Source: Afipia sp. P52-10
GTDB taxonomy: Bacteria > Pseudomonadota > Alphaproteobacteria > Rhizobiales > Xanthobacteraceae
NCBI RefSeq assembly: GCF_000516555.1
Contig: NZ_AZSJ01000007.1
Coordinates: 62,879-126,878 of the forward strand
DNA length: 64,000 nucleotides
Reading direction: 5' to 3'
Shown here: one piece after another, positions 48,679-58,117 of the stretch
Position numbering within the stretch: the first letter of the stretch is position 1
Layout of the letters: the number at the start of each line of letters is the position of its first letter
Notes under the pieces: generated by a model
The model's input: the letters and a program-made list of their open reading frames with translations, nothing else
Databases searched by the model: none
Told to the model about the DNA's origin: nothing
Program-made: the position numbers and the translations under genes

Positions 48679-50130
48679 CTAAGCGGCGGCACGGTCCGGA
48701 CGGACCGTGCGCATCCAGCCGCGCAGCAGGGCCAGTGCGACCACGGTGAAAGAGATCAGGGCGGCAAGGGTGAAGGCGCCCTTGAAGCCGAGGAGCAGAG
48801 CCGGTGTATCGTCGGGGTCGCCATTCGCGATGCCACTGAAGGCACTGAAAGCAAGCATCAGGAGATTTGCTCCGATCACGAGGCCGAGCGTGCGCGTCAT
48901 CAGGACCAGGCTGCCCGCGACGCCGCGGTTCTGCTTCGGCAGGCTGGCAGTCGCAATATCGAAATAGGCGACCTGGAACAGGCCTACACCCAGCCCTTGG
49001 GCGAATGCCGCGAGGATGAGGACAGGAAGGGTCGCCTGAAGGCCGAGCGCATGCACCGAGGGGCTGCCCAGCATGCTGATGACGGTGAGGCTGCAGGCCG
49101 ACAGGAGAGCTCCCAACAGGGCCATCCGGCGCGGATGGAGGCTCGATGCGAGGCGGTTGGCGAGCGGTGCGGCCACGATGACACCGACGGGTGAGGCGGA
49201 CAGCACCATGCCGGCGGCGGACGCAGCGAGGCCACCGATCGCAACCAGATAAAACGGAGCAAGGAGAAGCAGAGCGAAGCCCGCCAGGTTCAGAAGGGCA
49301 TGGGCGACATTGAGCAGTGCGAAATCCGGATCACGAAACAGCGTCACGTCGATCACCGGTTGTTTGGTGCGCGCCTCGTGCCAAGCGAATGCTGTGCAGA
49401 GCAATCCGGATACCCCGAGCAGCAAGATGCCCATCGCCGTGTTGCCGGATGGCTGCAGTTGGTTGAGGCCCAGCAGAGCGCTCGAAATCGCCAGCACAAG
49501 CAACGTCGCACCGCCCGCATCAAAGCGCTCGCGCGACGGGCTGCTCGGTGCCGCGGGCAGAGCGAAGCCCGCAACGAGAGCGGCCAGTGCAAAGGGCAAT
49601 CGAAACGCGAAGACCGCGGGCCAGCCCCAGCGCTCAACCAGCAGTCCGCCGACGATCGGGCCTGCGGCACCACCGAGGCCGATCAGGAGCGTGTAGAGGC
49701 CCAGTAGGCGAGGCCGATGCGTCTCGCTATAAAGGCCGGTGAGCAGTGCGGGGCCGCAGCTCAGGACAAGCGCGGCGCCAACGCCCTGCAACACACGCGC
49801 CGCAAGTAGGGTACCGTAGCTCGTGGACAGCATGCAGAGTGCGAAGGCGAGGGCGCTGCCTGCCGCTCCGAGCAGGAATACGAGCCGATGTCCGAAGATG
49901 TCGCCGGTTCTTCCGAACACCAGCATCAGCGCGGCATAGGTGAGCGTGTAGGCGATGACGATCCATTGGATATCGGCGATCGGCAGGGCGAATGCATGCA
50001 CGAGATCGGGAAAGGCGACATTGACGGCCGAATCGAATTGTACGGCGAGCGTTCCAAGGCAGAGGGCCGCGACGCTCATCGCGCGCGATGTGTCTTTGCC
50101 GAGAGGAGGCTGTTGTGCCGATGCGCTCAT
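48679..50130 (-). CDS. MFS transporter, DHA2 (EmrB/QacA-like) family
   Basis: A 483-residue inner-membrane exporter with about 14 predicted helices. [19 protein letters not shown] and [29 protein letters not shown] match DHA2 helix 1 and motif A between helices 2 and 3; motif C appears in [25 protein letters not shown]. Such proteins use proton flow to export drugs or small toxic molecules. It is the last gene of the leftward accessory set and starts 99 bases from the FAH-family gene, so export of a pathway compound is possible but unproved. Confidence 0.9.
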   Translation of the reverse strand: MSASAQQPPLGKDTSRAMSVAALCLGTLAVQFDSAVNVAFPDLVHAFALPIADIQWIVIAYTLTYAALMLVFGRTGDIFGHRLVFLLGAAGSALAFALCMLSTSYGTLLAARVLQGVGAALVLSCGPALLTGLYSETHRPRLLGLYTLLIGLGGAAGPIVGGLLVERWGWPAVFAFRLPFALAALVAGFALPAAPSSPSRERFDAGGATLLVLAISSALLGLNQLQPSGNTAMGILLLGVSGLLCTAFAWHEARTKQPVIDVTLFRDPDFALLNVAHALLNLAGFALLLLAPFYLVAIGGLAASAAGMVLSASPVGVIVAAPLANRLASSLHPRRMALLGALLSACSLTVISMLGSPSVHALGLQATLPVLILAAFAQGLGVGLFQVAYFDIATASLPKQNRGVAGSLVLMTRTLGLVIGANLLMLAFSAFSGIANGDPDDTPALLLGFKGAFTLAALISFTVVALALLRGWMRTVRPDRAAA

Positions 50131-50229
50131 CGCGACAGAGCCTCCCGCCAGTTTTGACGATGAAACCCGTTCACCTGCCGGCTTGCCGCGGACGAGGCCG
50201 TCCTGTGTTTCGTATCGTGCTTCAAAGGC

Positions 50230-51015
50230 TCATCGTGTTTCGGCGACGAACTTATTCCGTAAGGTGCCGATCCCAGTGATGTCGATCTCGACGACGTCGC
50301 CCGCCTTCAAATCCGGTGACGAGCCGTCGGTCCCCATCCAGATTACGTCGCCGGGCCACAGCGTGAAGTATTTCGTCATCTCGGCGATGAACTGCGGAAT
50401 GCTAAAGACCATGTCGTTGGTCTTAAAATGGTTGCTGACTTTCCCGTTCAGACGGACGGTCGTTTCCATCGCGTCGAGATCGACGTCGGTTTCGATCCAT
50501 GGGCCCATCGGCTTGAAGGTGTCGGCGTTCTTGGCGCGCCAGAGCCCGCGATCGGCCTTCTGCCAGGTGCGTTCGCTGACGTCGTTGCCGATCGTGTAGC
50601 CGAACACGCACGACATCGCGTCGGCTTCGCTCAGGTGCTTCGCCTTCTTGCCGATGACGGCGACCAGCTCGCCCTCGTAATGCACCTTACCGGTGGCGTC
50701 GGCGGGAATAATCACGTCCTCGTCGTGGGCGATTAACGCGTTCTGGGCGCGATAGCCGATTTCGGCGCGATCCGGCACGTTCGGCACTTCGCCGCGACGG
50801 TTCGCGGCTTCGGTCAGATGCTTCACGTAGTTGAGGCCGGCGCAATAGAACGTGCGTGGGATCAGCGGGATTTCGATCTTCACATCGGCGAGATCGTGCT
50901 TTGTCGCCGTCTTTTGCCATTCGCCGAAAGGCTCGCCGGAGATCTCGATCGCCCGGTCGCCTTCGATCAGCGCCCAGCTGGTCTTGCCCTTCGCAGTCAT
51001 CTTCGCAAAACGCAT
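50230..51015 (-). CDS. Fumarylacetoacetate hydrolase family protein
   Basis: A 261-residue FAH-fold enzyme. Metal-binding residues appear as the Glu-x-Glu of VHYEGELVAVIG and the Asp in IGNDVSERTWQK. The C-terminus has GDVIWMGTDGSSPDLKAGDVVEIDITGIG, the family's usual end. Relatives hydrolyse, decarboxylate or tautomerise 2-oxo acids, often at the end of ring-degradation pathways. It is ten bases downstream of an NtaA-type monooxygenase gene, which suggests it acts on a product of that reaction. Substrate unknown. Confidence 0.92.
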   Translation of the reverse strand: MRFAKMTAKGKTSWALIEGDRAIEISGEPFGEWQKTATKHDLADVKIEIPLIPRTFYCAGLNYVKHLTEAANRRGEVPNVPDRAEIGYRAQNALIAHDEDVIIPADATGKVHYEGELVAVIGKKAKHLSEADAMSCVFGYTIGNDVSERTWQKADRGLWRAKNADTFKPMGPWIETDVDLDAMETTVRLNGKVSNHFKTNDMVFSIPQFIAEMTKYFTLWPGDVIWMGTDGSSPDLKAGDVVEIDITGIGTLRNKFVAETR

Positions 51016-51025
51016 CGTTCAAGTC

Positions 51026-52393
51026 CTATTCGGCAGCCTGCTTCGGCTGCAACTTCCATGATCCCACCGGCGGCACCGGCAGGCCGAGATTCTCACGCAG
51101 GGTCACGCCAGCGTAGTCCTTGTGATAAAGTCCGCGCCGTTGCAGCTCCGGCACCACATGCTTGACGAAGTCACCGTAGGCGCCGGGAACGTAGGTGGCG
51201 GCTACGACAAAGCCATCGCATCCGCGGGAGACGAACATCTCCTCCATGTAGTCTGCGATTTCCTTGGGTCCGCCGACGACGGCGCCTTCGACCTGACCGC
51301 GGCCGCTATGGACGACGAAATCCCGCGCGGACGGATTCTTGATGCCGCTCTTGCGGATGACACCATCGCGGATGCCGATGATACCCGACATGCTGGCCAG
51401 TTCTTCGTCGGTCAGCGGCTCGTCGAGCGGCTTTGCGGCGAAATCGAAGTTGAGCCCTTCGGCGAGCAGCGACAGCGCGTCCATCTCGGTGGGCAGTTTC
51501 GAGATCAGCGCCATCTTGTCTTCGGCCTCAGCCTTGGTCGCCCCGGCCACCGTCAGCAGCATGTTGCAGATGAAGATGTGGTCCGGATTGCGGCCGAGAC
51601 GGGCGGCTTCACCTTTAACGGCGTCATAGCCTTCCTTGGCGATATCGGTGTTGCGGCCGGCAGCGAAGATCACTTCGCCCCAGCGGCCGGCGAAACGCTG
51701 GCCCCGGCCGCTGGCTCCTGCCTGGATGATGACGGGATGGCCTTGCGCCGAGCGCGGGACCGTGAACGGGCCGCGCGACTTGAAGAACTTTCCGTTGTAG
51801 TCGAGGCGTTTGACCTTTGCCGGATCGGCAAAGCGGCCGGTTTTCTTGTCGATGATGAGGGCGCCGTCGTCCCATGCGTCCCAATGGCCGAGCACGACCT
51901 CCATGAATTCGTCGGCGCGATCGTAGCGCAGGTCGTGCTCCATGTGCTCGTCACGACCCATGTTCTGCGCTTCGCCGTCATTGACGGAGGTGACGACATT
52001 CCAACCAACGCGGCCATTGGTCATCAGGTCGAGGGTCGCAAAGCGGCGCGCGACATCGAAGGGCTCGAAGTAGGTGGTTGAGCAGGTGGAGGCGAGGCCG
52101 AGTTTGGTCGTGACCATGCCCATCGTGGTCAGGACGACGATCGGGTCCATTTTCACGCAGCGGATGCCGTATTCGACCGTATGTGCGTGATCGTTGCCGA
52201 AGCGATCGGGCATCGCCAGCCGGTCATCGAAGAACGCGATATGAAATTTGCCGGCTTCGAGAATGCGGGCGATCTCCTGGTAGTAATCCGCCGACATGGA
52301 GTCGTCGCGAGACAGCGGATGCCGCCAGGAGGAGGGCAGGTTGGTGCAGTTCTGCGCCTGGAGGAAGCCGACCATCACCATCTGTCGCGTCAT
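51026..52393 (-). CDS. NtaA/SnaA/DszA-type FMN-dependent monooxygenase
   Basis: A 455-residue bacterial luciferase-like enzyme of the NtaA/SnaA/DszA branch. Its N-terminal start is MTRQMVMVGFLQ with GGGAGGGGAAGC just upstream. Core family segments are HIAFFDDRLAMPD, STTYFEPFDVARRFATLDLMTNGRVGWNVVTS and HPVIIQAGASGRGQRFA. These enzymes use FMNH2 and oxygen and need a separate flavin reductase, for which no gene is adjacent. Known substrates include nitrilotriacetate and dibenzothiophene sulfone; the substrate here is unknown. Confidence 0.93.
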   Translation of the reverse strand: MTRQMVMVGFLQAQNCTNLPSSWRHPLSRDDSMSADYYQEIARILEAGKFHIAFFDDRLAMPDRFGNDHAHTVEYGIRCVKMDPIVVLTTMGMVTTKLGLASTCSTTYFEPFDVARRFATLDLMTNGRVGWNVVTSVNDGEAQNMGRDEHMEHDLRYDRADEFMEVVLGHWDAWDDGALIIDKKTGRFADPAKVKRLDYNGKFFKSRGPFTVPRSAQGHPVIIQAGASGRGQRFAGRWGEVIFAAGRNTDIAKEGYDAVKGEAARLGRNPDHIFICNMLLTVAGATKAEAEDKMALISKLPTEMDALSLLAEGLNFDFAAKPLDEPLTDEELASMSGIIGIRDGVIRKSGIKNPSARDFVVHSGRGQVEGAVVGGPKEIADYMEEMFVSRGCDGFVVAATYVPGAYGDFVKHVVPELQRRGLYHKDYAGVTLRENLGLPVPPVGSWKLQPKQAAE

Positions 52394-52449
52394 GCTTCCC
52401 CTCCCTTGATGGTTGTTCTTGCTTGTTGCTGTTGTTGTTTACGCTGCGC

Positions 52450-53502
52450 CTATTTCAAGTCGAGCTCTGCAGCCAGGTTGTAGTCGGCCGCGAGTTTGCG
52501 GAGTTTGTTCCAGGTATCGTCTTCGACCCCGATGCCTGATTTGCGGCGTTCCTGCTCGGTGCGATGTTCGATCTCGCCGGGATAGAGAACGCCGGTGGAA
52601 CCTTCGGACGGCGGCGTCGCGTTGAGGTAGCGAGCGAACTCGGCGACTTCCTTCTTGAAATCCTTCAGCGGGCGGAACGCCTCGACGTTGAAAACCGCCA
52701 TGAACGTACCGTCGTTATGCCGGCCGGTCGGCTCGACACCGAAGCCGAGGCCGGTCAACAGGCCGCACAGGATCTCGACCATGGCCGCGAGCCCGGACCC
52801 CTTGTAGCCTTCGGTGCCGCCGAGCGGCAGCAGGGCGCCGCCCTGGCGGAGCTGCTTCGGGTCGGTCGTCAGCTTGCCGTCTTTGCCGACCACCCAGCCC
52901 TTCGGAATGTCCTCGCCGCGCGCCGCCGCAAGCGCGACCTTGCCGGCCGCAACCGCAGACGTCGCCATGTCGAGATAGATCGGGCCATCGAGGTCCGAAG
53001 GCACGGCGATCGAGATCGGGTTGGTGCCGAGGCGCGCCTCGCGTCCGCCGAAGGGGGCCACGACCTTGGTCGATCGTCCCGAATCGGCTGTCGCGATGCC
53101 GATCATCCCCGCTTTCGCCGCCATCAAGGGATAGGCCGCGAGGCGGCCGACATGGCTCTGGCGAAACACGGTGCATGCGGCGACGTTTGTCTTCTTCGCT
53201 TTCTCGATGGTGAGTTGCATCGCCTTGGCGTTGACGTAGAAGCCAAATCCCCAATGTCCGTCGATGACAGTGGTGGCTGGCGACTCCTGCACGATGGTCC
53301 ATTTTTCGCCGGGGACGATATGCCCGACCTTGATGCGGTCGATGTAGGTCGGGATGGCGATGATGCCGTGGGAGTCGTGGCCGGCGAGATTGGCGTTGAT
53401 GCAGCCAACGGCGACGGCGTCGGCCTCATCCTTTGAGGCGCCGGCCGCGCGCAACAGTGCTGCGCCGATGTGGGTCAGGCGATCGGCTTGAACGATAGGC
53501 AT
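52450..53502 (-). CDS. Ldh/YiaK-family oxidoreductase (malate/L-lactate dehydrogenase fold)
   Basis: A 350-residue NAD(P)-dependent dehydrogenase of the Ldh2/YlbC/YiaK superfamily, unrelated to the Rossmann lactate dehydrogenases. Signature parts are INANLAGHDSHGIIAIPTYIDRI with the catalytic His, GIATADSGRSTKVVAPFGG and GTNPISIAVPS near the cofactor site. Substrates in the family range from malate and ureidoglycolate to 2,3-diketogulonate and imino acids. It sits between two flavin monooxygenase genes, with gaps of 33 and 56 bases, so it probably oxidises or reduces an intermediate of that pathway. Confidence 0.92.
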   Translation of the reverse strand: MPIVQADRLTHIGAALLRAAGASKDEADAVAVGCINANLAGHDSHGIIAIPTYIDRIKVGHIVPGEKWTIVQESPATTVIDGHWGFGFYVNAKAMQLTIEKAKKTNVAACTVFRQSHVGRLAAYPLMAAKAGMIGIATADSGRSTKVVAPFGGREARLGTNPISIAVPSDLDGPIYLDMATSAVAAGKVALAAARGEDIPKGWVVGKDGKLTTDPKQLRQGGALLPLGGTEGYKGSGLAAMVEILCGLLTGLGFGVEPTGRHNDGTFMAVFNVEAFRPLKDFKKEVAEFARYLNATPPSEGSTGVLYPGEIEHRTEQERRKSGIGVEDDTWNKLRKLAADYNLAAELDLK

Positions 53503-53535
53503 GAAGTGTTTCCTTGGGCGTTTTACGGCCGCACA

Positions 53536-54771
53536 TTATTTTGCGGCGGCCTTCGCTTTTTCTTTTTCTTCCATCCGCTTCTTCAGAGCTTCCGGCGAGA
53601 TGCGTTCCTCGCCTGGATTCTGGTGCGCATAGATGTCGTAGCCGTCGGTGGCGAGGTTCTCCAGTACAGTTCGTCCGGAGAGTACGTCCTCCTTCCACTT
53701 CGCATGGGAGGGCTCCAGCGCGTGAAACTCTGGCATCACCTCCTTGGCAAAGAGTTCGAGGCTGTCGCAGATCGCCTTGTGCGTGGTCTTCCCGGCCTGA
53801 TTGAGCAGGATGACCTGATCGACGTGGGAATCGGCGAACTGATGCAGTTTCTTGCGGAGCGTCTCGGGCGAACCGATCAGACCCGCATTCAGAGCAGCTT
53901 GCGCCTTCTCGGTCTTGCGCCAATCCTGATAGGCGCTCCAGAGGTCGCTCTTGCCCGGTGCATCGACGCCCGCGCGGCCATAGTACTGCAACGCGAAAAT
54001 GAAGAACGTCCACCCGGCGGCGAGTTCGCGCGCTTCCTCGTCGGTCGGCGCGCACATGAATCCGGACACCACCGCGATGTTGGGGTTGTCCTTGTATTCG
54101 GTGAGACGATTCCGATTGTGCAGGAAGTTGTTGTAATAGCGGTGCACCCAAGCCCGTGCGGCTTCCGGCGAGACGAACGAGAAGCCAAGTGCGCCCATAC
54201 CCCATTCGCCTGCCTTCGCGATCGTCTGGATGTTCGAGCAGGCGACCCATAGCGGCGGGTGCGGCTTCTGACGCGACTTCGGAATCACGTTGCGAGCCGG
54301 GAAATCGTGGAACTGGCCGTGGAATTCCCAGTCTTCCTTGGTGAACATCGGCAGGATCGCGCGCACCGCTTCCTCCCAGCGCTCGCGCTTGTCGCGGACG
54401 CGGGTGCCGAACGGATGCAACTCGGCGGGGCCGGTTGCTTCACCCATACCGAGCTCGACGCGCCCGCCGGACAGAAGGTCGAGGGTCGAGACTTTCTCCG
54501 CGACGCGCTGCGGCTGATTGGTCGTGATCTGAATGACGCCGTGGCCGAGCCGGATGTTCTTGGTGCGCTGGCTCGCGGCGCCGAGAAACACTTCCGGAGC
54601 GGAGGAGTGCGAGTATTCTTCCAGGAAGTGATGTTCCACCACCCAGGCGTGGTCGTAGCCCAGCTTGTCGGCAAGCTCGAACTGGCTTAGCGCATCCTGG
54701 AAGAGCTGGTATTCGCTATCCGCAGTCCAGGGACGAGGCAGTTGCAGCTCGTAAAAGATGCCGAACTTCAT
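53536..54771 (-). CDS. LLM-class flavin-dependent oxidoreductase
   Basis: A 411-residue luciferase-like monooxygenase, first gene of the leftward cluster, with GGAGG before its ATG. LGYDHAWVVEHHFLEEYSHSSAPEVFLGAASQRTKNIRLGHGV is the characteristic N-terminal block, shown here by its central residues WVVEHHF, and GGRVELGMGEA follows. The C-terminus is a highly charged tail (KKRMEEKEKAKAAAK). It is only distantly related to the NtaA-type enzyme two genes on. Oxidation of a carbon-nitrogen, carbon-sulfur or ketone group is typical of the class; the substrate is unknown. Confidence 0.92.
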   Translation of the reverse strand: MKFGIFYELQLPRPWTADSEYQLFQDALSQFELADKLGYDHAWVVEHHFLEEYSHSSAPEVFLGAASQRTKNIRLGHGVIQITTNQPQRVAEKVSTLDLLSGGRVELGMGEATGPAELHPFGTRVRDKRERWEEAVRAILPMFTKEDWEFHGQFHDFPARNVIPKSRQKPHPPLWVACSNIQTIAKAGEWGMGALGFSFVSPEAARAWVHRYYNNFLHNRNRLTEYKDNPNIAVVSGFMCAPTDEEARELAAGWTFFIFALQYYGRAGVDAPGKSDLWSAYQDWRKTEKAQAALNAGLIGSPETLRKKLHQFADSHVDQVILLNQAGKTTHKAICDSLELFAKEVMPEFHALEPSHAKWKEDVLSGRTVLENLATDGYDIYAHQNPGEERISPEALKKRMEEKEKAKAAAK

Positions 54772-54869
54772 TGTGCGATCCTCCGTGACCCTGCGGTGCC
54801 GTCCGATTGTTGGGATTTTTGCCCGGACTGGCTGGTTATCGGCGGTGTCGAGCGAAGCGGAAACCGCGC

Positions 54870-54887
54870 AACCTTACGCGGAAGGTT
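54870..54887. promoter_or_regulatory. Inverted repeat upstream of the flavin monooxygenase operon
   Basis: AACCTT (54870-54875), spacer ACGCGG and AAGGTT (54882-54887) lie about 100 bases before the start of the first flavin monooxygenase gene, inside the 230-bp gap. ACCGCG also occurs on both sides of it. This is a plausible operator, but no regulator gene is adjacent. Confidence 0.35.
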
Positions 54888-55001
54888 CGCGATAACCGCG
54901 TTCACTGTCAACTGTATTTCCAGTCCGCTGCACGAAACGGGTTTCACCGCGGCTTGCGATCGCAGCCATCGCGATCGCGGATAGGCGGAGTTTCGGCGTG
55001 C

Positions 55002-55850
55002 TTATTCCGCGGCGGTTTTCCTGACCGACGGATGCAGTCCTCCGGGATCGACGACCATGCCGAACTCTTGCAGATTGTGGGCATGGCAGAGCTGATGCAG
55101 CGCGAACGCCTGATCGATCGCGGTTTGCTGGCCGGTCGCATCCATCGCGCGGTTGACCGCTTCCTTTGTCATCTTGAGCGCGAACGACGGCTTGGATGTG
55201 ATCCGTGATGCGAGATCGAGCACGAAATTCGAGAGCTGGTGGCGCGGAACGACATGGTTGACCATGCCAAGGCGATGCGCCTCCTGTGCGGTCCAACGAT
55301 CGGCGGTGAACAGCAACTCCTTGGCCTTGCGAGGGCCGAGTTCGAACGGATGGACGAACCATTCGACGCCGCAGACGCCCATGGCGACGACGGGATCGCA
55401 GAACTCGGCGTCGTCGCTGGCGACGATCAGGTCGCAGGCCCATGCGAGCATGAGACCGCCGGCGATGCAGCGGCCTTGCACCTCGGCGATGGTGGGCTTG
55501 GCGAGATTGCGCCAGCGGCGGGTGATTTGCAGATAGATCTCCTGTTCGCGCGCGAACCGGCCGTGGGCATTGGGCTCGTTGAAGCCGCCCCACCAGTTCA
55601 CTGCGGGAAAGTCGATCCCGGCCTTCGTCTTGCCGGTCGCGCGCAGGTCGTGACCGGCGGAGAAATGCGGATCGGCGCCCGCCAATACGATCACCTTGAT
55701 CGCATCATCCTGCACCGCACGATCGAACGCGGCGTTGAGATCGTAGGTCATCTGCAGGTTCTGGGCGTTCCGCGCGTCCGGCCGGTTCATGACGATTCGG
55801 GCGACGCCGGGCGCGGGATGTTGATAGACGATGGTTTCGTATTCGCTCAT
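55002..55850 (-). CDS. Crotonase-fold (enoyl-CoA hydratase/isomerase family) protein
   Basis: A 282-residue crotonase-superfamily protein. The oxyanion segment FSAGHDL (63-69) and the second one IAGGLMLAWACDL are clear. The two glutamates of crotonase-type hydratases are missing: the usual Glu in GGGCEL is Met134 here, and the usual Glu in the QPE segment is Val154 (CDPVVAMG). It therefore should not act as a standard hydratase; isomerase, hydrolase, decarboxylase or C-C cleavage chemistry is possible. GAGGAAA precedes the ATG. It is separated by 230 bases from the monooxygenase operon and read in the same direction. Confidence 0.9.
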   Translation of the reverse strand: MSEYETIVYQHPAPGVARIVMNRPDARNAQNLQMTYDLNAAFDRAVQDDAIKVIVLAGADPHFSAGHDLRATGKTKAGIDFPAVNWWGGFNEPNAHGRFAREQEIYLQITRRWRNLAKPTIAEVQGRCIAGGLMLAWACDLIVASDDAEFCDPVVAMGVCGVEWFVHPFELGPRKAKELLFTADRWTAQEAHRLGMVNHVVPRHQLSNFVLDLASRITSKPSFALKMTKEAVNRAMDATGQQTAIDQAFALHQLCHAHNLQEFGMVVDPGGLHPSVRKTAAE

Positions 55851-55993
55851 GGCGGTTTCCTCGTTGCGGCTTTTCGTCTTGGCGATAGTCTGCCGCGATC
55901 CGGCGGGTTCGGCAATCGATCGGCTGCGCCCTCGTAATTGTGTCGCAGAGACGATAGCCTATGGATGGACTGTCGGCTGCGGGAGAGCTTGCA

Positions 55994-56905
55994 ATGCGCG
56001 CGGTGTTTGTCGACGGCGATCCGGTATCGGCCGACATCTTCAAACGTCTCGCCAAGTCTGGCGATCCGCCAGTTCATGTCCACCCTGATCCGGACCTGTC
56101 GTCCAATGCGATCCCGGACATCCTCGGCGATGCGTCCATTGCCATCATCGACCATAGCTATCTGCCGACCGAGGTGGCCAAGCGCTGCAAGGGGCTGACG
56201 GATGTCGTGTTCCTGGGTACGGGTGCGCGCAGCTATATGAATCCGGAGGAACTCGCCGGATTGGGAATCGCCGTACACATCATCAAGGGCTACGGCGATA
56301 CGGCTGTTGCGGAGAGCACGATCGCGCTGATGTGGGAGGCCGCGCGCGGCATCGCCCGGATGGATCGCGAGATGCGCAACGGGATTTGGCTGCGAACCGA
56401 GGGTATGCAGCTCACGGGCAAGACGATCGGGTTGATCGGCGTTGGCGGTATCGGTGCCGAGGTTGCGCGGATGGCTGGCGGCACCGGCATGCGTGTGCTG
56501 GCCTGGAACCGGACGCCAAAGGCGCAAGCCGGAGTAAGCTTCGTCGATATCGAGACGCTCTTACGGGAAAGCGACGTCGTATCGATGCACCTGTTGCTGA
56601 ACGATGAGACGCGCGGATTCCTGTCACGCGACAGGATCGCGGCGATGAGGCCGGGCGCCATCCTCATCAACACGGCGCGGGCAGGGCTGGTGGATGAGGA
56701 AGCGATGATCGACGCGTTGAGATCAGGTCACTTGCGCCATGCCGGATTGGACGTTTTCATGGTCGAGCCGCTGCCCGACGATCATGTTCTGAAGACGATG
56801 CCGAACGTCACGCTCTCCGCGCATTCGGCCTTCCGTACGCCGGAAGCGAGCGACAATCTGATTGCCGCTGCGCTTGACCATTGCCGGCGGATTGCGGGCG
56901 GGTGA
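55994..56905 (+). CDS. D-2-hydroxyacid dehydrogenase family protein
   Basis: A 303-residue NAD(P)-dependent 2-hydroxyacid dehydrogenase. The cofactor loop is GLIGVGGIGAEVARMAGG. The catalytic Arg is in NTARAGLVDEEAM, the Glu near DVFMVEPLPDDH and the His in TLSAHSAFRTPE. GGGAGAG precedes the ATG at 55994. Family members reduce 2-oxo acids such as glyoxylate, hydroxypyruvate or 2-oxoisocaproate. It is divergent from the crotonase gene over 140 bp and ends 15 bases from the convergent OYE gene. The substrate is unknown. Confidence 0.9.
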   Translation: MRAVFVDGDPVSADIFKRLAKSGDPPVHVHPDPDLSSNAIPDILGDASIAIIDHSYLPTEVAKRCKGLTDVVFLGTGARSYMNPEELAGLGIAVHIIKGYGDTAVAESTIALMWEAARGIARMDREMRNGIWLRTEGMQLTGKTIGLIGVGGIGAEVARMAGGTGMRVLAWNRTPKAQAGVSFVDIETLLRESDVVSMHLLLNDETRGFLSRDRIAAMRPGAILINTARAGLVDEEAMIDALRSGHLRHAGLDVFMVEPLPDDHVLKTMPNVTLSAHSAFRTPEASDNLIAAALDHCRRIAGG

Positions 56906-56920
56906 CGGTATAGTTCTGGG

Positions 56921-58024
56921 TCAGGCGAATTCCTTCAGCGCTGCGGGCGAGAACGGCTGCAGTTCCTGGGTGCGTCCGTCGCGCACTTTGGCGGTCCAGT
57001 GCGGATCGCTGATCAGCGCGCGCCCCACCGCGACCAGATCGAACTCGCCCTTGGAGAGGCGCGCCTCCAGTTCGCCCAACTCACTCACCTCGGATATGTC
57101 CGGATTGCGCAGCGAGTGAACGAAGTCGACGCCTTTCAACCCAACCGAGCCGACGGTGATAGCGGGCAATCCCGTGAGCTTCTTGGTCCAGCCGGCCAGG
57201 TTCAGGTCGGAGCCTGCGAACTCGGGCTCCCAGAAGCGCCGGGTGGACGCATGGAAGATATCGACACCGGCATCGACGAGCGGCTCCAGGAATGTTGCCA
57301 ATTCATCCGGCGTCAGGGCGAGCTTTGCCGCGTAGTCCTGCTGCTTCCACTGGGAGAAGCGCTGGATGATCACGTAGTCCGGCCCGACGCGCTCGCGCAC
57401 CGCCTTGACGATCTCGGCGGCGAAACGCGTGCGCTTGACGAGGTCTCCGCCCCAAGCGTCGTTGCGTTTGTTCGAGCCTTCCCAGAAGAACTGATCGATC
57501 AAATAGCCGTGGGCGCCATGCAGTTCGACGCAGTCGAAGCCGATGTCCTTGGCGGCCGCCGCGGCCTTGGCGAAGGCTTCGATGGTGTCGGCGATGTCTT
57601 CCTCGGTCATCGGTTCACCGACGAGTTTGCCCGTCCCGGACAAGCCGGACGGACCGTCGGATTTGCCCTCGGGGTGCGGGCCCGTGCCGGGGCGACGCAC
57701 CATGCCCTGATGCCAAAGCTGCGGCGCGATCTTGCCGCCTGCGGCGTGGACCTCCTTCACGACGCGTTTCCAGCCTTCGAGGCTAGCAGGCTGATAGAAA
57801 TTCGGAATCTTCGGATCGCCCGATGCGCCGGCGCGATCGATCGTGGTGCCTTCGGTGACGATCAGGCCGACGCCGCCTTCTGCGCGGCGCCGATAATAGG
57901 CGGCGACGTCTTCACCCGGCGTGCCGTTCGGGCTGCGGGAGCGGGTCATGGGCGCCATCACGACGCGATTGGCGAGGGTCAAAGATTTGTAGCTGAACGG
58001 CTGAAACAAAGGATTGGACGACAT
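56921..58024 (-). CDS. Old Yellow Enzyme family NADH:flavin oxidoreductase
   Basis: A 367-residue FMN-dependent ene-reductase of the NemA/XenA type. The FMN-binding MAPMTRSRS motif is at about 24-32, LWHQGMVRRP (His-containing) follows, and the substrate-binding segment is CVELHGAHGYLIDQFFWEGSNKRND (key residues His and Asn/His in HGAHG). The C-terminus has DLVAVGRALISDPHW. These enzymes reduce activated C=C bonds and nitro compounds with NAD(P)H. I chose the ATG at 58024; upstream in-frame reading to 58759 is unsupported. It is divergent from the GMC oxidoreductase gene with 93 bp between the starts. Confidence 0.93.
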   Translation of the reverse strand: MSSNPLFQPFSYKSLTLANRVVMAPMTRSRSPNGTPGEDVAAYYRRRAEGGVGLIVTEGTTIDRAGASGDPKIPNFYQPASLEGWKRVVKEVHAAGGKIAPQLWHQGMVRRPGTGPHPEGKSDGPSGLSGTGKLVGEPMTEEDIADTIEAFAKAAAAAKDIGFDCVELHGAHGYLIDQFFWEGSNKRNDAWGGDLVKRTRFAAEIVKAVRERVGPDYVIIQRFSQWKQQDYAAKLALTPDELATFLEPLVDAGVDIFHASTRRFWEPEFAGSDLNLAGWTKKLTGLPAITVGSVGLKGVDFVHSLRNPDISEVSELGELEARLSKGEFDLVAVGRALISDPHWTAKVRDGRTQELQPFSPAALKEFA

Positions 58025-58117
58025 CGGCGAACGTGCTCCCATGGGCGTGCCCGATTGCTTTAATCGGGCACGGGCGGCATGGTCAAATACGAACAAGAAG
58101 CTCAAGGAGGACTTCGA

